Source of the DNA: Streptomyces sp. NBC_01754
GTDB lineage: Bacteria; Actinomycetota; Actinomycetes; Streptomycetales; Streptomycetaceae
Reading direction: 5' to 3'
NCBI RefSeq assembly: GCF_035918015.1
Contig: NZ_CP109132.1
Coordinates: forward strand, 2,046,001-2,110,000
Length of the DNA stretch: 64,000 bases
Position 1 is the first letter of the stretch, and each line of letters begins with the position of its first letter. The notes under the pieces were generated by a model. It did not search any database, was not told the origin of the DNA, and was given only the letters and a program-made list of their open reading frames with translations. Shown here piece after piece: positions 26,545 to 36,191 of the stretch. The position numbers were made by a program, and so were the translations under genes.

Positions 26545-27039
26545 TCACACCACCTGGTGGAGCCACCGCACCGGGGCGCCCTCGCCCGCGTGCCGGAAGG
26601 ATTCCAGTTCGTCGTCCCAGGGCTTGCCCAGGAGCCGGGCGACCTCCGCCTCCAGATCCGTCTCCCCGCCGAGGGACCGGGCGAGCGCGGCCCGCAGCCG
26701 GTCCTCCGGGACCAGGATGTCACCGTGCATACCGGTGACGGCGTGGAAGATGCCCAGACCGGGCGTGGCGCTGTAGCGCTCGCCCTCCGCCGTCGGGCAG
26801 GGCTCGGCGGTCACCTCGAAGCGGAGCATCTGCCAGCCGCGCAGCGCCGAGGCGAGCTCCGACGCGGTGCCGACCCGGCCCCGCCAGGAGAATTCGGACC
26901 GCCAGGTCCCGGGCGCGGCGGGCTGTCTGATCCAGTCGAGCTGCACCCGCACACCGAGTACGCCACCCACCGCCCATTCGACATGCGGGCACAGCGCGCG
27001 CGGTGCGGAGTGTACGTACAGGACTCCACGTGTCGTCAC
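26545..27039 (-). CDS. DUF3145 family protein
   Basis: A 164-residue soluble actinobacterial protein of unknown function, normally found beside the fab cluster. The start at GTG 27039 (TTRGVLYVHSAPRALCPHVE) has GGAGG upstream and matches the family's usual N-terminus. Conserved-looking features are HVEWAVGGVLG, several Trp residues and the C-terminal ESFRHAGEGAPVRWLHQVV. It is convergent with fabF across a shared terminator. Confidence 0.88.
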   Translation of the reverse strand: MTTRGVLYVHSAPRALCPHVEWAVGGVLGVRVQLDWIRQPAAPGTWRSEFSWRGRVGTASELASALRGWQMLRFEVTAEPCPTAEGERYSATPGLGIFHAVTGMHGDILVPEDRLRAALARSLGGETDLEAEVARLLGKPWDDELESFRHAGEGAPVRWLHQVV

Positions 27040-27402
27040 CGGGACCTCCAGTGTGGGACGAGGTTCGCCTTCCCCAGCGGCCTCGCGCCCGTACCGCATC
27101 CTTCCGGACGGCTCCCGAGGTTGTCATCAGTAAACAGCATCGGGAGTGAATCTCCTGAAAAGGGACAATATGCGACATGAGATAACTTACCGGGGCTCCG
27201 CTTGTTCGGACACGGGCCGGAAGGACGTCATTGGTTCGACGGGGAAAAGCTACCGTGCCCCGGGGCCGGGTGTGTGACGTACCGTCGGTCAGAGGCCCGT
27301 GATTCGTTCAGCATTCACCCGCCAGGGGGCGCGGGCCCGCCGCCTGGTGCTGTCGGCAGGTGCCGAGGGGCGATCGCCCGTGTGAGCGGAGGGGAGCCAG
27401 GG
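27040..27402. other. Intergenic region with divergent promoters
   Basis: No gene recognised. The part 27120-27200 is markedly AT-richer than its surroundings (GTAAACAG, GAAAAGGGACAATATG, GATAACTTACC). It most likely holds the minus-strand promoter of the DUF3145 gene and the plus-strand promoter of the lipoprotein gene. Confidence 0.4.
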
Positions 27403-28314
27403 ATGACCGAGGGCACGTCGCGCAGCCGCTTCCGTCGCGCCGCCGCCGCGCTGGCGGCGGCCACGACGGTCGGTGTCATGGTGCTCACCGGCTGTGGCGG
27501 CGCGGGCGACGACGGGAGCGCGGGGCGGCCGTCGCGCAGCGCCTCCCCGTCGCCGACGCCCGTGTGGAACGCGAGCCCGGCCTCCGTCGCCGCCGTCGGG
27601 GACTCCATCACCCGGGGGTTCGACGCCTGCTCGGTGCTGGCCGACTGCCCCGAGGTGTCGTGGGCGACCGGCACCGACGACACGGTGCGCAGCCTGGCGC
27701 TACGGCTGCTGGGCGCGTCGAAGGCCGCCTCGCACAGCTGGAACCACGCGGTGTCGGGCGCGCGGATGGCGCAGCTGCCGGAGCAGATGGCGCTGGCCGC
27801 GAAGGAGCGGCCCGAGCTGGTGACGGTGATGATCGGCGCCAACGACGCCTGCCGGGACAAGGTGGAGCTGATGACGCCGGTGGCGGACTTCCGGACCTCG
27901 TTCGAGGCGTCGCTGCGGCAGTTGCGCGCGGAGGCACCCCAGGCCCAGGTGTACGTGTCGAGCGTGCCGGACCTGAAGCGGCTCTGGTCGACGGGGCGCG
28001 AGAGCGCCCTGGGCAAGCAGATCTGGAAGCTGGGCATCTGCCGGTCGATGCTGGGCGACGCGGACGACATGGGCGCGGGCGCCGTCGCGCGGCGGGACGC
28101 CGTGCAGGAGCGGGTGGTCGCCTTCAACGGGGTCCTGCGGGACGTCTGCGCGAAGGACCGGCACTGCCGGTACGACGGCGGGGCAGTCTTCGACTACCGG
28201 TTCACCGGCGCCCAGCTCAGCCGGTGGGACTGGTTCCACCCCGGCCGCGACGGACAGGCCAGGCTGGCGGAGATCGCCTACCGCAACGTCACGGCGGCCG
28301 GGCCGCCCGCGTAA
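27403..28314 (+). CDS. Secreted SGNH/GDSL hydrolase lipoprotein
   Basis: A 303-residue esterase-type hydrolase. The N-terminus has Arg residues, a hydrophobic stretch and the lipobox LTGC (Cys about residue 30), then a Gly/Ser/Pro-rich linker, so it is anchored outside the membrane. Catalytic blocks are AVGDSITRG (Ser), GANDAC (Asn) and WDWFHPGRDGQ (Asp-x-x-His). Four or more further Cys suggest disulfides. ATG 27403 follows GGGGAG. The substrate is unknown; lipids, acetylated glycans or wall esters are typical. Confidence 0.88.
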   Translation: MTEGTSRSRFRRAAAALAAATTVGVMVLTGCGGAGDDGSAGRPSRSASPSPTPVWNASPASVAAVGDSITRGFDACSVLADCPEVSWATGTDDTVRSLALRLLGASKAASHSWNHAVSGARMAQLPEQMALAAKERPELVTVMIGANDACRDKVELMTPVADFRTSFEASLRQLRAEAPQAQVYVSSVPDLKRLWSTGRESALGKQIWKLGICRSMLGDADDMGAGAVARRDAVQERVVAFNGVLRDVCAKDRHCRYDGGAVFDYRFTGAQLSRWDWFHPGRDGQARLAEIAYRNVTAAGPPA

Positions 28315-28325
28315 AGTCCGTGATC

Positions 28326-29342
28326 ATGACGACGGGCACCGGGACACGCAGCGAAGACTTCACCCCCCGCGCGGACGGCACACCCGTCCGGCGCTGGACC
28401 CTGGAGCGCGACGGCACCCGGGTGCGGGTGCTGACGTACGGCGCCGTGGTGCAGTCCGTCGAGGTACCCGGGCGGGACGGCACCCGGGCCGGGGTGGCGC
28501 TGGGGCTGCCGGACACCGCCGGGTACGAGGCACACCCGGGGCCGTACTTCGGCGCCCTGGTCGGTCGGTACGCGAACCGGATCGGGGGCGGCTCGTTCGT
28601 GCTCGACGGGCGCACGCACCAGGTCACCCGCAACGAGGGCCGCAACCATGTGCACGGCGGGACGCGCGGCTTCGACAAGCGGGTGTGGGAAGCCGAGGAG
28701 GTGCCCGACGGGGTGCGGCTGTCGCTGGTCGCCGAGGACGGCGAGGAGGGCTTCCCCGGACGGCTCGCGGTGTCGGTGACGTACACCCTGGACGCCGGCG
28801 GGGCGCTGCGGATCGGTTACCGGGCGACCACGGACGCGCCGACCGTGCTGAACCCGACCAACCACACGTACTGGAACCTGGCCGGCGCGGACAGCGGGAG
28901 CGCGCTCGGCCACGAGCTGCGGATCGCGGCCGGGCTGGTCACTCCGGTGGACGCGGAGTCGGTGCCCACCGGGGAGTTCGCACCGGTGGAGGGGACCCGC
29001 TTCGACTTCCGGGAGACGAGGCCGGTGGGGCCCGGGTACGACGTCAACTACGTGCTCGACCGCCCGGGCACCGAGCCGGTGGCCGAGCTGTACGACGCCG
29101 GATCGGGCCGGGTGCTGACGGTGTGGACGACGGAGCCGGGGTTGCAGCTGTACACCGCGGACCACTTCGACGGTCGGCCGTTCACGGCGTGCGCCGGGAT
29201 CGCGCTGGAGACGCAGCACTTCCCCGACTCCCCGAACCGGCCGGAGTTCCCGAGCACGGTGCTGCGGCCGGGCGAGGAGTTCACGTCCACGACCGTCTAC
29301 GGTTTCTCGGTGCGCCGGGAGTCCGTCAGCGGGCGGGACTGA
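28326..29342 (+). CDS. galM: Aldose 1-epimerase (mutarotase)
   Basis: A 338-residue cytosolic enzyme interconverting alpha and beta hexoses. Active-site features are GRYANRI, the His in RNHVHGGTRGFDKRVW, the second His in NPTNHTYWNL and the Glu in GIALETQHFPDSPNRP. TAAAGT 6 bases upstream of the ATG implies a leaderless transcript, so it has its own promoter despite following the SGNH gene by 11 bases. Confidence 0.92.
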   Translation: MTTGTGTRSEDFTPRADGTPVRRWTLERDGTRVRVLTYGAVVQSVEVPGRDGTRAGVALGLPDTAGYEAHPGPYFGALVGRYANRIGGGSFVLDGRTHQVTRNEGRNHVHGGTRGFDKRVWEAEEVPDGVRLSLVAEDGEEGFPGRLAVSVTYTLDAGGALRIGYRATTDAPTVLNPTNHTYWNLAGADSGSALGHELRIAAGLVTPVDAESVPTGEFAPVEGTRFDFRETRPVGPGYDVNYVLDRPGTEPVAELYDAGSGRVLTVWTTEPGLQLYTADHFDGRPFTACAGIALETQHFPDSPNRPEFPSTVLRPGEEFTSTTVYGFSVRRESVSGRD

Positions 29343-29378
29343 GGGCGACGGCCGGGATCCCGGCCGGGACGGCGCCCC

Positions 29379-30167
29379 TCAGTCCTTGTGCGGCGTGTAC
29401 GGGATCGCGGGCTCGGGTGCGGACCGCGGCGGCGGCGCCGTGAGGTCGCGGGCCAGCAGTGTGGCGCCGGCGACCGCGCCCGGCATCAGGAACACCGCGG
29501 CGAACGGGACCAGGAAGGCGAGCGCGAGCGGCACCCCGAAGCCGAGGACCAGGGGGCGGCGTCCCCGCAGCAGCACGAGCCGGTCCCTGAGGACCACGCC
29601 CCGGCGCTGGAGGGCGACGGCGGTCAGTTCCTCGGCGAGGAAGTAGCCGGAGACGCAGAAGCCGATCGCCGGGACGAGCGTCTGCCCGACGACGGGGACG
29701 AACCCGAGGGCGAAGAGCACCACCCCGTACAGCGCGACGCGCACCAGGACGCGGGCGGAGTCCCGTGTGGAGATCCACAGGTCCCGCCAGAACGACAGCC
29801 CGGACTCGGGCACCTCGCCGCCCTCGGTGCGGTCGACCTCCTCGGAGAGCGACTCGTAGAAGGGCTGGCCCACCAGCAGGGTCACGGCGGTGAAGGTGAT
29901 GACCGCGAGGAACAGCCCGAGCAGGAAGACCAGGGCGGTCAGGGTGTCGCGCAGGAGTCCGGGCCAGGGTGAGGACCAGCCGTCGGCGAACGGGGTGACC
30001 CAGGCGGCGAAGTCGTCCGCGCCGTAGCCGAGTGCGACCAGCGCGCCCGCGTACACCACGAGGGTGATCAGAGCGGGCAGCAGTCCGAGGCCGAGCCATT
30101 TCCCGTGGCCGAGGGCCCAGCGCTGCCCCTTGACCACGTAACCGATGCCCGCCCCGAGATCACCCAT
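29379..30167 (-). CDS. EI24/CysZ-like membrane protein
   Basis: A 262-residue integral membrane protein with about four long hydrophobic segments (LGLGLLPALITLVVYAGALV, then VFLLGLFLAVITFTAV, and two C-terminal ones). The conserved LVGQPFYESLSEEVDRTEGG is the EI24-domain hallmark. CysZ homologues import sulfate, but a role here is only inferred. ATG 30167 was chosen at MGDLGAGIGY; the longer frame overlaps the divergent promoter. A 104-residue proline-rich end lacks membrane segments. Confidence 0.82.
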   Translation of the reverse strand: MGDLGAGIGYVVKGQRWALGHGKWLGLGLLPALITLVVYAGALVALGYGADDFAAWVTPFADGWSSPWPGLLRDTLTALVFLLGLFLAVITFTAVTLLVGQPFYESLSEEVDRTEGGEVPESGLSFWRDLWISTRDSARVLVRVALYGVVLFALGFVPVVGQTLVPAIGFCVSGYFLAEELTAVALQRRGVVLRDRLVLLRGRRPLVLGFGVPLALAFLVPFAAVFLMPGAVAGATLLARDLTAPPPRSAPEPAIPYTPHKD

Positions 30168-30193
30168 GGGCGTCAGCGTACGTGCGCGAACCA

Positions 30194-30260
30194 TTGACAC
30201 CGTCCCGGGCCCGTCCTACCGTCACGCCAGAATTTCGAACGAGTGACGACATACCGAACA
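30194..30260 (+). promoter_or_regulatory. Promoter and operator-like element of the catabolic operon
   Basis: TTGACA (30194-30199), a 17-base spacer and TACCGT (30217-30222) are close to the vegetative consensus. Downstream, CGAAC (30236-30240), ten bases and ATACCGAACA (30251-30260) match, with identical spacing, the element before the gene at 32529. An operator just after the start site would fit a repressor; none is encoded nearby. Confidence 0.6.
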
Positions 30261-30277
30261 ATGGAGAGGTAACTCCC

Positions 30278-31432
30278 GTGCGCATCACCGGAATCAGCAC
30301 GCATGTCGTGGGCACACCGTGGCGCAACCTCACCTATGTCCAGGTACACACCGACGAGGGCCTCACCGGGGTCGGCGAGACCCGCATGCTCGGGCACACG
30401 GACGCACTGGTCGGATACCTCCGGGAGGCCTCGGTCAACCACGTGACGGGGTCGGACCCGTTCGCGGTGGAGGATCTCGTACGCCGCATGAAGTACGGCG
30501 ACTTCGGGCGGGCCGGGGAGATCGTGATGTCCGGCGTCTCGGTCGTGGAGATGGCCTGCTGGGACATCAAGGGCAAGGCGCTCGGGGTTCCGGTCTGGCA
30601 GCTGCTCGGCGGCAGGGTGACCGACCGGGTCAAGGCGTACGCGAACGGCTGGTACACCACCGAGCGCACCCCGGAGGCGTACCACAAGGCGGCCCGGGCG
30701 GTCGTGGAGCGCGGCTACCGGGCGCTGAAGATCGACCCGTTCGGCACCGGGCACCTGGAGCTGGGCCAGGAGGAGACCCGGTACGCGGTCTCGCTCATCG
30801 AGGCCGTCCGGGACGCGATCGGCCCGGACACGGAGCTGATGCTGGAGATGCACGGGCGGTTCAGCCCGGCGACGGCGGTGCGGGTCGCCCGGGAGATGGC
30901 CCCGTTCGCCCCGGCCTGGCTGGAGGAGCCGGTGCCGCCGGAGAACCTCAAGGCGCTGGCGAAGGTCGCGGAGAAGGTGGACCAGCCGATCGCCACCGGT
31001 GAGCGCATCCACGACCGGATCGAGTTCCGGGAGCTCTTCGAGTCGCAGGCCGCCGACATCGTCCAGCCGGACGTCGGCCACATCGGCGGCATCCTGGAGG
31101 CCCGCAAGCTCGCCGCGACCGCCGAGACCCACTACGTGACGGTCGCCCCGCACAACGTGGGCGGTTCGGTGCTCACCGCGGCGAGTCTGCAACTGGCGGG
31201 CTGCACACCCAACTTCAAGATCCTCGAACACTTCAACGACTTCGCGGACGCCGACATCAAGAAGGTCGTCAAGGGCGCCCCGCAGGTCGACCCCGCCACC
31301 GGCTGCTTCCCGCTCCCCGAGGCCCCCGGGCTCGGCGTGGAGCTGGACGTGGAGGCGGCGGCCGAATTCCCGCAGCAGCGGGCCCGGTTCGACCTGTGGG
31401 CCGAGGGCTGGGAGAGGAGGCAGCCCAAGTGA
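30278..31432 (+). CDS. Enolase-superfamily dehydratase (mandelate racemase/galactonate dehydratase type)
   Basis: A 384-residue enzyme with an N-terminal capping domain and a beta-barrel. The barrel shows the Lys strand YRALKIDPFG, metal ligands in MLEMHGRFSP, WLEEPVPPEN and ATGERIHDR, then DIVQPDVGHIGGI and the catalytic His in VAPHNVGGSV. The APHN ending is that of sugar-acid dehydratases such as DgoD. GTG 30278 has GGAGAGG upstream. It is followed by an alcohol dehydrogenase in GTGA overlap and a sugar importer, which fits an oxidative sugar route: sugar to lactone/acid to keto-deoxy acid. The exact sugar is unknown. Confidence 0.85.
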   Translation: MRITGISTHVVGTPWRNLTYVQVHTDEGLTGVGETRMLGHTDALVGYLREASVNHVTGSDPFAVEDLVRRMKYGDFGRAGEIVMSGVSVVEMACWDIKGKALGVPVWQLLGGRVTDRVKAYANGWYTTERTPEAYHKAARAVVERGYRALKIDPFGTGHLELGQEETRYAVSLIEAVRDAIGPDTELMLEMHGRFSPATAVRVAREMAPFAPAWLEEPVPPENLKALAKVAEKVDQPIATGERIHDRIEFRELFESQAADIVQPDVGHIGGILEARKLAATAETHYVTVAPHNVGGSVLTAASLQLAGCTPNFKILEHFNDFADADIKKVVKGAPQVDPATGCFPLPEAPGLGVELDVEAAAEFPQQRARFDLWAEGWERRQPK

Positions 31433-32448
31433 GCGCGCTTTCCCGCTCGTTGGTCGTGGACCGGCCCGGCAGCCACCGACTGGTCCGGGAACCCGCCCCG
31501 GAGCCCGGCCCCGGCGAGGTCCGGGTGCGCGTCGCCGCCGCCGGGATCTGCATGAGCGACCGCGAACTCTACGACGGCCACCGGGACGCGGCCCATGTGC
31601 GCTACCCCGTGGTACCCGGCCACGAGTGGGCCGGGACGGTCGAGGCGGTGGGCGCCGGGGTGGACGCGGGGCTCGTCGGACGGAGCACGGTCGCCGAGGG
31701 ATTCCGGGCCTGCGGGACCTGCGAGCGGTGCCGGTGCGGGGAGACCTCGCTGTGCACGGCGGGGTACGACGAGACGGGCTTCACCCGGCCCGGGGCCTTC
31801 GCCGACCACGTGGTGGTCCCGGCCCGGCTGCTGCACCCGCTCGCCGACGACGCCGACCTGCGGGCCGCCGCACTGCTGGAGCCCGCCGCGGTGACCGCCG
31901 CCGCCGTCCGCGCCGGGGCGCCCGAGCCCGGTGAACGGGTCGCCGTGCTGGGGGCGGGCACGCTGGGGCTGCTCGCGGTCCAGCTCCTGACCGCCTTCTC
32001 ACCGGCCGGGATCACCGTGATCGATCCGCGAAAGGAACGGGTCGCGGCGGCACTGGGCTTCGGCGCGGACGAGGCGCTCCTCCCCGAGGAGGCCCGTCAG
32101 GTGCGCGGGCGCCACGACCTGGTCGTGGAGACCGCCGGCGCCCCGAGCACCGCGGCCGAGGCGTGCCTGCTGGCGCGGCGGGGCGGACGGGTGGTGCTGA
32201 CGGGGATGTTCACACCCGGAGCGGTGGGCATCGACCCGGTGCACCTCTCGCTGAGCCAGCTCACGGTGCGCAGCGTCTTCGGGGCGTCCTCGGCGGCCTG
32301 GTCGTACGCGGTACGCGCGTTCACCGCCGGACTGCTCGCCCCGGCGCCGCTGATCACCCACACGTTCCCGCTGGAGCGGTTCGCGGACGCCGTGGCCCTG
32401 GTGGGGGCCGGGGGCCCGGAGACCGGGAAGGTGCTGCTGCGCCCCTGA
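31429..32448 (+). CDS. Zinc-dependent medium-chain alcohol/sugar dehydrogenase
   Basis: A 339-residue NAD(P)-dependent dehydrogenase. Catalytic zinc ligands are in AAGICMSDRELYDG and PGHEWAGTVEAVG. Structural zinc cysteines are in RACGTCERCRCGETSLC. The Rossmann motif is VLGAGTLGLLAVQLL. It is translationally coupled to the enolase-superfamily gene by a GTGA overlap, so it probably oxidises the sugar or polyol in the same pathway. Confidence 0.9.
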   Translation: MSALSRSLVVDRPGSHRLVREPAPEPGPGEVRVRVAAAGICMSDRELYDGHRDAAHVRYPVVPGHEWAGTVEAVGAGVDAGLVGRSTVAEGFRACGTCERCRCGETSLCTAGYDETGFTRPGAFADHVVVPARLLHPLADDADLRAAALLEPAAVTAAAVRAGAPEPGERVAVLGAGTLGLLAVQLLTAFSPAGITVIDPRKERVAAALGFGADEALLPEEARQVRGRHDLVVETAGAPSTAAEACLLARRGGRVVLTGMFTPGAVGIDPVHLSLSQLTVRSVFGASSAAWSYAVRAFTAGLLAPAPLITHTFPLERFADAVALVGAGGPETGKVLLRP

Positions 32449-32490
32449 GAGCGGCCCGTACCGCCCGATGCCGGCGCACGCCGCATGATC

Positions 32491-32515
32491 CGAACCTCGT
32501 CCGAGATACCGAACA
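32491..32515 (+). promoter_or_regulatory. Operator-like element shared with position 30236
   Basis: CGAAC, ten bases and ATACCGAACA repeat exactly the spaced element found before the enolase-superfamily gene. Within each copy CCGAAC/TCGAAC recurs as a direct repeat with a 19-base period. The element ends 13 bases before the GTG of the U32-like gene, suggesting that the second transcription unit is controlled by the same factor. Confidence 0.55.
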
Positions 32516-32528
32516 CGAAGGACCTGCC

Positions 32529-33518
32529 GTGACCGACGCCCTTGCCTCAGCCGCCCCCGCCGCGGGCCCGCGCCGCCCCGGCCACGCCGCGCTCGCCGCG
32601 CTGGGCCTCGCCCCCGCGCCCCTCTCCCCCGCCGACGCCTCCATGCACCGCTTCCCCGACGGCGGGAGCTGGCGCACCGAGGTGCCGTCCGTGGAGGGCC
32701 CGGAGGTCCTCGGGGCCGTACTCGAGGAGTCGGCCCGGCTCGGTGTGCCCGTGCACCGTGTCAGCCAGGGCAGCGGTGTCTGGATGCTGACCGACGCGGA
32801 GATCACCGAAATGGTGGCGGGCTGCGCCGAACACGCCGTCGAGCTCTGCCTGTTCACCGGGCCGCGCGGCACCTGGGACACGGGTGCCGCGGTCCGTACG
32901 GACTCGGGCGGTGCGGGACTGCGCTCCCGGGGGCACGACGCGCTGGCGGGCTGCGTCGAGGACGCCTTGCGCGCCACCCAACTGGGCGTCAGATGCCTGC
33001 TGGTGGCCGACGAGGGCGTGCTGTGGACGCTGCACCGGCTGCGCGAGGAGGGGATCCTCCCGGCGGACACGACACTCAAGGTGTCGGCACTGATCGGCCC
33101 GGTGAACCCCGCCTCGTACGCCGTGTTCGAGCGGCTCGGCGCCGACTCGATCAACGTTCCCTCCGATCTGACGCTCACCCAGTTCACCGAGATCCGCCGG
33201 GTGTCCGGGGCGCCGATGGACCTGTACATCGAGGCCCCGGACGACCTCGGCGGCTACGTACGGATGTACGAGGCGGCCGAGCTGGTGCGCCGCGGCGCGC
33301 CCCTCTACCTGAAGTTCGGCCTCGCCAGGGCCCCCGGTGTCTACCCCTACGGCCGGCAACTGCGCGACGTCGCGCTGAACTCGGCCCGCGAGCGCGTCCG
33401 GCGTGGCCGCCTCGCCCTCGATCTGCTGGCCCGGCACGGGGCCGACGGCGGCATGTCGCCGCTCGGCTCCCGCCTGCCCGGCCCGCTCGCCCGGTTCCCC
33501 CTCACCCCGAAGGACTGA
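32529..33518 (+). CDS. U32-family peptidase-like TIM-barrel protein
   Basis: A 329-residue cytosolic protein resembling the U32 collagenase-like family: repeated barrel strands [51 protein letters not shown] and [15 protein letters not shown]. The cysteine cluster typical of iron-sulfur U32 members is not seen. Its location between the catabolic genes and the sugar importer, 4 bases before the binding-protein gene, suggests it is a pathway enzyme rather than a protease. The family assignment is moderate. Confidence 0.6.
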   Translation: MTDALASAAPAAGPRRPGHAALAALGLAPAPLSPADASMHRFPDGGSWRTEVPSVEGPEVLGAVLEESARLGVPVHRVSQGSGVWMLTDAEITEMVAGCAEHAVELCLFTGPRGTWDTGAAVRTDSGGAGLRSRGHDALAGCVEDALRATQLGVRCLLVADEGVLWTLHRLREEGILPADTTLKVSALIGPVNPASYAVFERLGADSINVPSDLTLTQFTEIRRVSGAPMDLYIEAPDDLGGYVRMYEAAELVRRGAPLYLKFGLARAPGVYPYGRQLRDVALNSARERVRRGRLALDLLARHGADGGMSPLGSRLPGPLARFPLTPKD

Positions 33519-33522
33519 CCCG

Positions 33523-34629
33523 ATGCGCATCACACGAGCCACGGCAGCGGCGACCGCCGTCGCACTCTCCCTCGTCCTCGCCGCCTGCGGGCAGAACGGC
33601 GAGGGCGGCGGCAAACAGGAGAAGAAGGGCGGGAAGGGCTCCACCGTCGGCATCGCGATGCCGACCAAGTCGTCGGAGCGCTGGATCGCCGACGGCCGGA
33701 ACATGGCCGCGGAGTTCGAGAAGCTGGGCTACAAGACCGACCTCCAGTACGGCGAGGACGACGTCGACCAGCAGGTCTCCCAGATCGAGAACATGATCAC
33801 CAAGGGGGTGGACGTCCTGGTGGTCGCGGCGATCGACGGCCGCGCGCTGGGCGATGTACTGCACCAGGCGGGCGAGCAGGGCGTGCGGGTCATCTCCTAC
33901 GACCGGCTGATCCTGGGCACCGAGGACGTCGCGTACTACGCCTCGTTCGACAACGAGAAGGTCGGTGAGCTCCAGGCCGGGTACATCGTCGAGAAGCTGG
34001 GACTCAAGGACGGCAGTGCCGAGGGGCCGTTCAACGTCGAGCTGTTCGCCGGGTCGCCGGACGACAACAACACCCGTTACTTCTTCTCCGGCGCCTGGAA
34101 GGTCCTCAAGCCCTACATCGACGGGAAGCAGATCGTCGTCCGCTCGAAGCAGACCAGGCTGGACCAGATCACCACCCTGCGCTGGGACGGCGGCGCCGCC
34201 CAGAGGCGCATGGACGACCTGCTGACCAGTGCCTACTCCTCGGCCGACGTGGACGCGGTGCTCTCCCCGTACGACGGCATCTCGATCGGCGTCATCTCGG
34301 CGCTCAAGTCGGACGGGTACGGCACGGCGGCCAAGCCCTACCCGGTGGTCACCGGGCAGGACGCCGAGGTCGCCTCGGTGAAGTCGATCATCGCGGGACA
34401 GCAGACCCAGACGGTCTACAAGGACACCCGGGCGCTCGCCAAGCAGGCGGTGCAGATGGCCGACGCGGTGCTGAACGGCAAGAAGCCCGAGGTCAACGAC
34501 ACCACCACGTACGACAACGAGAAGAAGGTGGTACCGGCCTTCCTGCTGGACCCGGTGAGCGTGGACCGGTCCAACTACCGGGCCACGCTGGTGGACTCCG
34601 GATACATCAAGGAGAGCGACCTCACGTGA
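33523..34629 (+). CDS. chvE: Sugar-binding lipoprotein of an ABC importer (ChvE-like)
   Basis: A 368-residue periplasmic-binding-type protein. The signal peptide ends in the lipobox LVLAAC (Cys about residue 22), followed by a charged linker. The type I fold follows: [43 protein letters not shown] and [19 protein letters not shown] are typical of ChvE/XylF proteins that bind arabinose, xylose, galactose or glucose. It is coupled by a GTGA overlap to the ATPase gene. Confidence 0.9.
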   Translation: MRITRATAAATAVALSLVLAACGQNGEGGGKQEKKGGKGSTVGIAMPTKSSERWIADGRNMAAEFEKLGYKTDLQYGEDDVDQQVSQIENMITKGVDVLVVAAIDGRALGDVLHQAGEQGVRVISYDRLILGTEDVAYYASFDNEKVGELQAGYIVEKLGLKDGSAEGPFNVELFAGSPDDNNTRYFFSGAWKVLKPYIDGKQIVVRSKQTRLDQITTLRWDGGAAQRRMDDLLTSAYSSADVDAVLSPYDGISIGVISALKSDGYGTAAKPYPVVTGQDAEVASVKSIIAGQQTQTVYKDTRALAKQAVQMADAVLNGKKPEVNDTTTYDNEKKVVPAFLLDPVSVDRSNYRATLVDSGYIKESDLT

Positions 34630-36185
34630 GCGCGGCACCCCCGGCCCCCGGGCCGGTGCTGGAGATGCGGTCCATCGTCAAGACCTTCCCCGGGGTCAAG
34701 GCCCTGTCCGACGTCTCGCTGACCGTCGCCGAGGGCGAGGTGCACGCGGTCTGCGGGGAGAACGGGGCCGGCAAGTCGACCCTGATGAAGGTCCTCAGCG
34801 GCGTGCACCCGTACGGCAGTTACACGGGGGAGATCGTCTTCCGGGGTGAGCCCTGCGCCTTCAGGGACATCCGGGCCAGCGAGGCGCGCGGCATCGTCAT
34901 CATCCACCAGGAACTCGCCCTGGTGCCCTACCTGTCCATCGCCGAGAACCTCTTCCTCGGCAACGAGCACGCGCGGCGCGGGGTGATCGACTGGAACGAG
35001 ACGCTGAAGCACGCCGCCGCACTCCTCAGGCGGGTCGGCCTCGACGAGCGCCCGCAGACCCGGGTCGCCGACCTCGGCGTCGGAAAGCAGCAGCTCGTGG
35101 AGATCGCGAAAGCGCTCGCCAAGAAGGTACGGCTGCTGATCCTGGACGAACCGACGGCGGCGCTCAACGACGCGGACAGCGACCGGCTCATCCGGCTCAT
35201 CAAGGAGCTGAAGGGCCAGGGCATCACCTCGATCATCATCTCGCACAAGCTGGGTGAGATCGCCGAGGTGGCCGACTCCGTCACCGTCATCCGGGACGGC
35301 CGCACGGTGGAGACCCTGGACGTGGCGGCGGAGTCCACCACCGAGGACCGGATCATCCGGGGCATGGTCGGCCGGGACCTGGACCACCGCTTCCCGCAGC
35401 GCACGGCGTACACCGGTGAGCCGGGCGCCCATCCGGCGCTGGAGATCCGGGGCTGGACGGTGCACCACCCGATCGACCAGCACCGCAAGGTCGTCGACGG
35501 GGTCACCGTCGAGGTCCGGCGGGGCGAGATCGTCGGGCTGGCCGGGCTGATGGGGGCGGGCCGCACCGAACTGGCGATGAGCGTCTTCGGCCGCTCCTAC
35601 GGCCGCGACATCAGCGGCACCGTCCTCAAGGACGGCCGGGAGATCCGCACCCGCACGGTGCCCGAGGCCATCGGCCACGGCATCGCGTACGTCACCGAGG
35701 ACCGCAAGCGCTACGGCCTCAACCTCATCGACACCATCGGCCGCAACATCACCCTGAGCGCCCTGGGCCGGGTGGGCCGGCGCGGCATCGTCGACGAGCA
35801 CGAGGAGACCCGGGTCGCCGAGTCGTACCGGAAGTCGATGAACATCAAGGCGCCGACCGTCTTCGAGCAGGCCGGCCGGCTCTCCGGCGGCAACCAGCAG
35901 AAGGTCGTCCTCAGCAAGTGGATCTTCGCGGGTCCCGACGTGCTGATCCTGGACGAGCCGACCCGCGGTATCGACGTCGGCGCCAAGTACGAGATCTACA
36001 CGGTCATCGACGAGCTCGCCGCCGAGGGCCGGGCGGTCCTCCTCATCTCCTCCGAACTGCCCGAGCTGCTGGGCATGTGCGACCGCGTCTACACGATGGC
36101 CGCCGGCCGTCTCACCGGCGAGGTCCCGCGCGCGGAGGCCACCCAGGAAGTCCTGATGCGCCACATGACCCGCGACAAGAGGTGA
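34626..36185 (+). CDS. mmsA: Sugar ABC importer, tandem ATPase (MmsA/GguA type)
   Basis: A 519-residue protein with two ABC domains. The first has Walker [11 protein letters not shown], signature-like [18 protein letters not shown] and Walker [13 protein letters not shown]. The second has a degenerate Walker A ([10 protein letters not shown]), signature [14 protein letters not shown] and Walker [15 protein letters not shown]. This is the normal pattern for CUT2 monosaccharide importers. GTG start in overlap with chvE. Confidence 0.95.
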   Translation: MSAAPPAPGPVLEMRSIVKTFPGVKALSDVSLTVAEGEVHAVCGENGAGKSTLMKVLSGVHPYGSYTGEIVFRGEPCAFRDIRASEARGIVIIHQELALVPYLSIAENLFLGNEHARRGVIDWNETLKHAAALLRRVGLDERPQTRVADLGVGKQQLVEIAKALAKKVRLLILDEPTAALNDADSDRLIRLIKELKGQGITSIIISHKLGEIAEVADSVTVIRDGRTVETLDVAAESTTEDRIIRGMVGRDLDHRFPQRTAYTGEPGAHPALEIRGWTVHHPIDQHRKVVDGVTVEVRRGEIVGLAGLMGAGRTELAMSVFGRSYGRDISGTVLKDGREIRTRTVPEAIGHGIAYVTEDRKRYGLNLIDTIGRNITLSALGRVGRRGIVDEHEETRVAESYRKSMNIKAPTVFEQAGRLSGGNQQKVVLSKWIFAGPDVLILDEPTRGIDVGAKYEIYTVIDELAAEGRAVLLISSELPELLGMCDRVYTMAAGRLTGEVPRAEATQEVLMRHMTRDKR

Positions 36186-36191
36186 CGGAAG

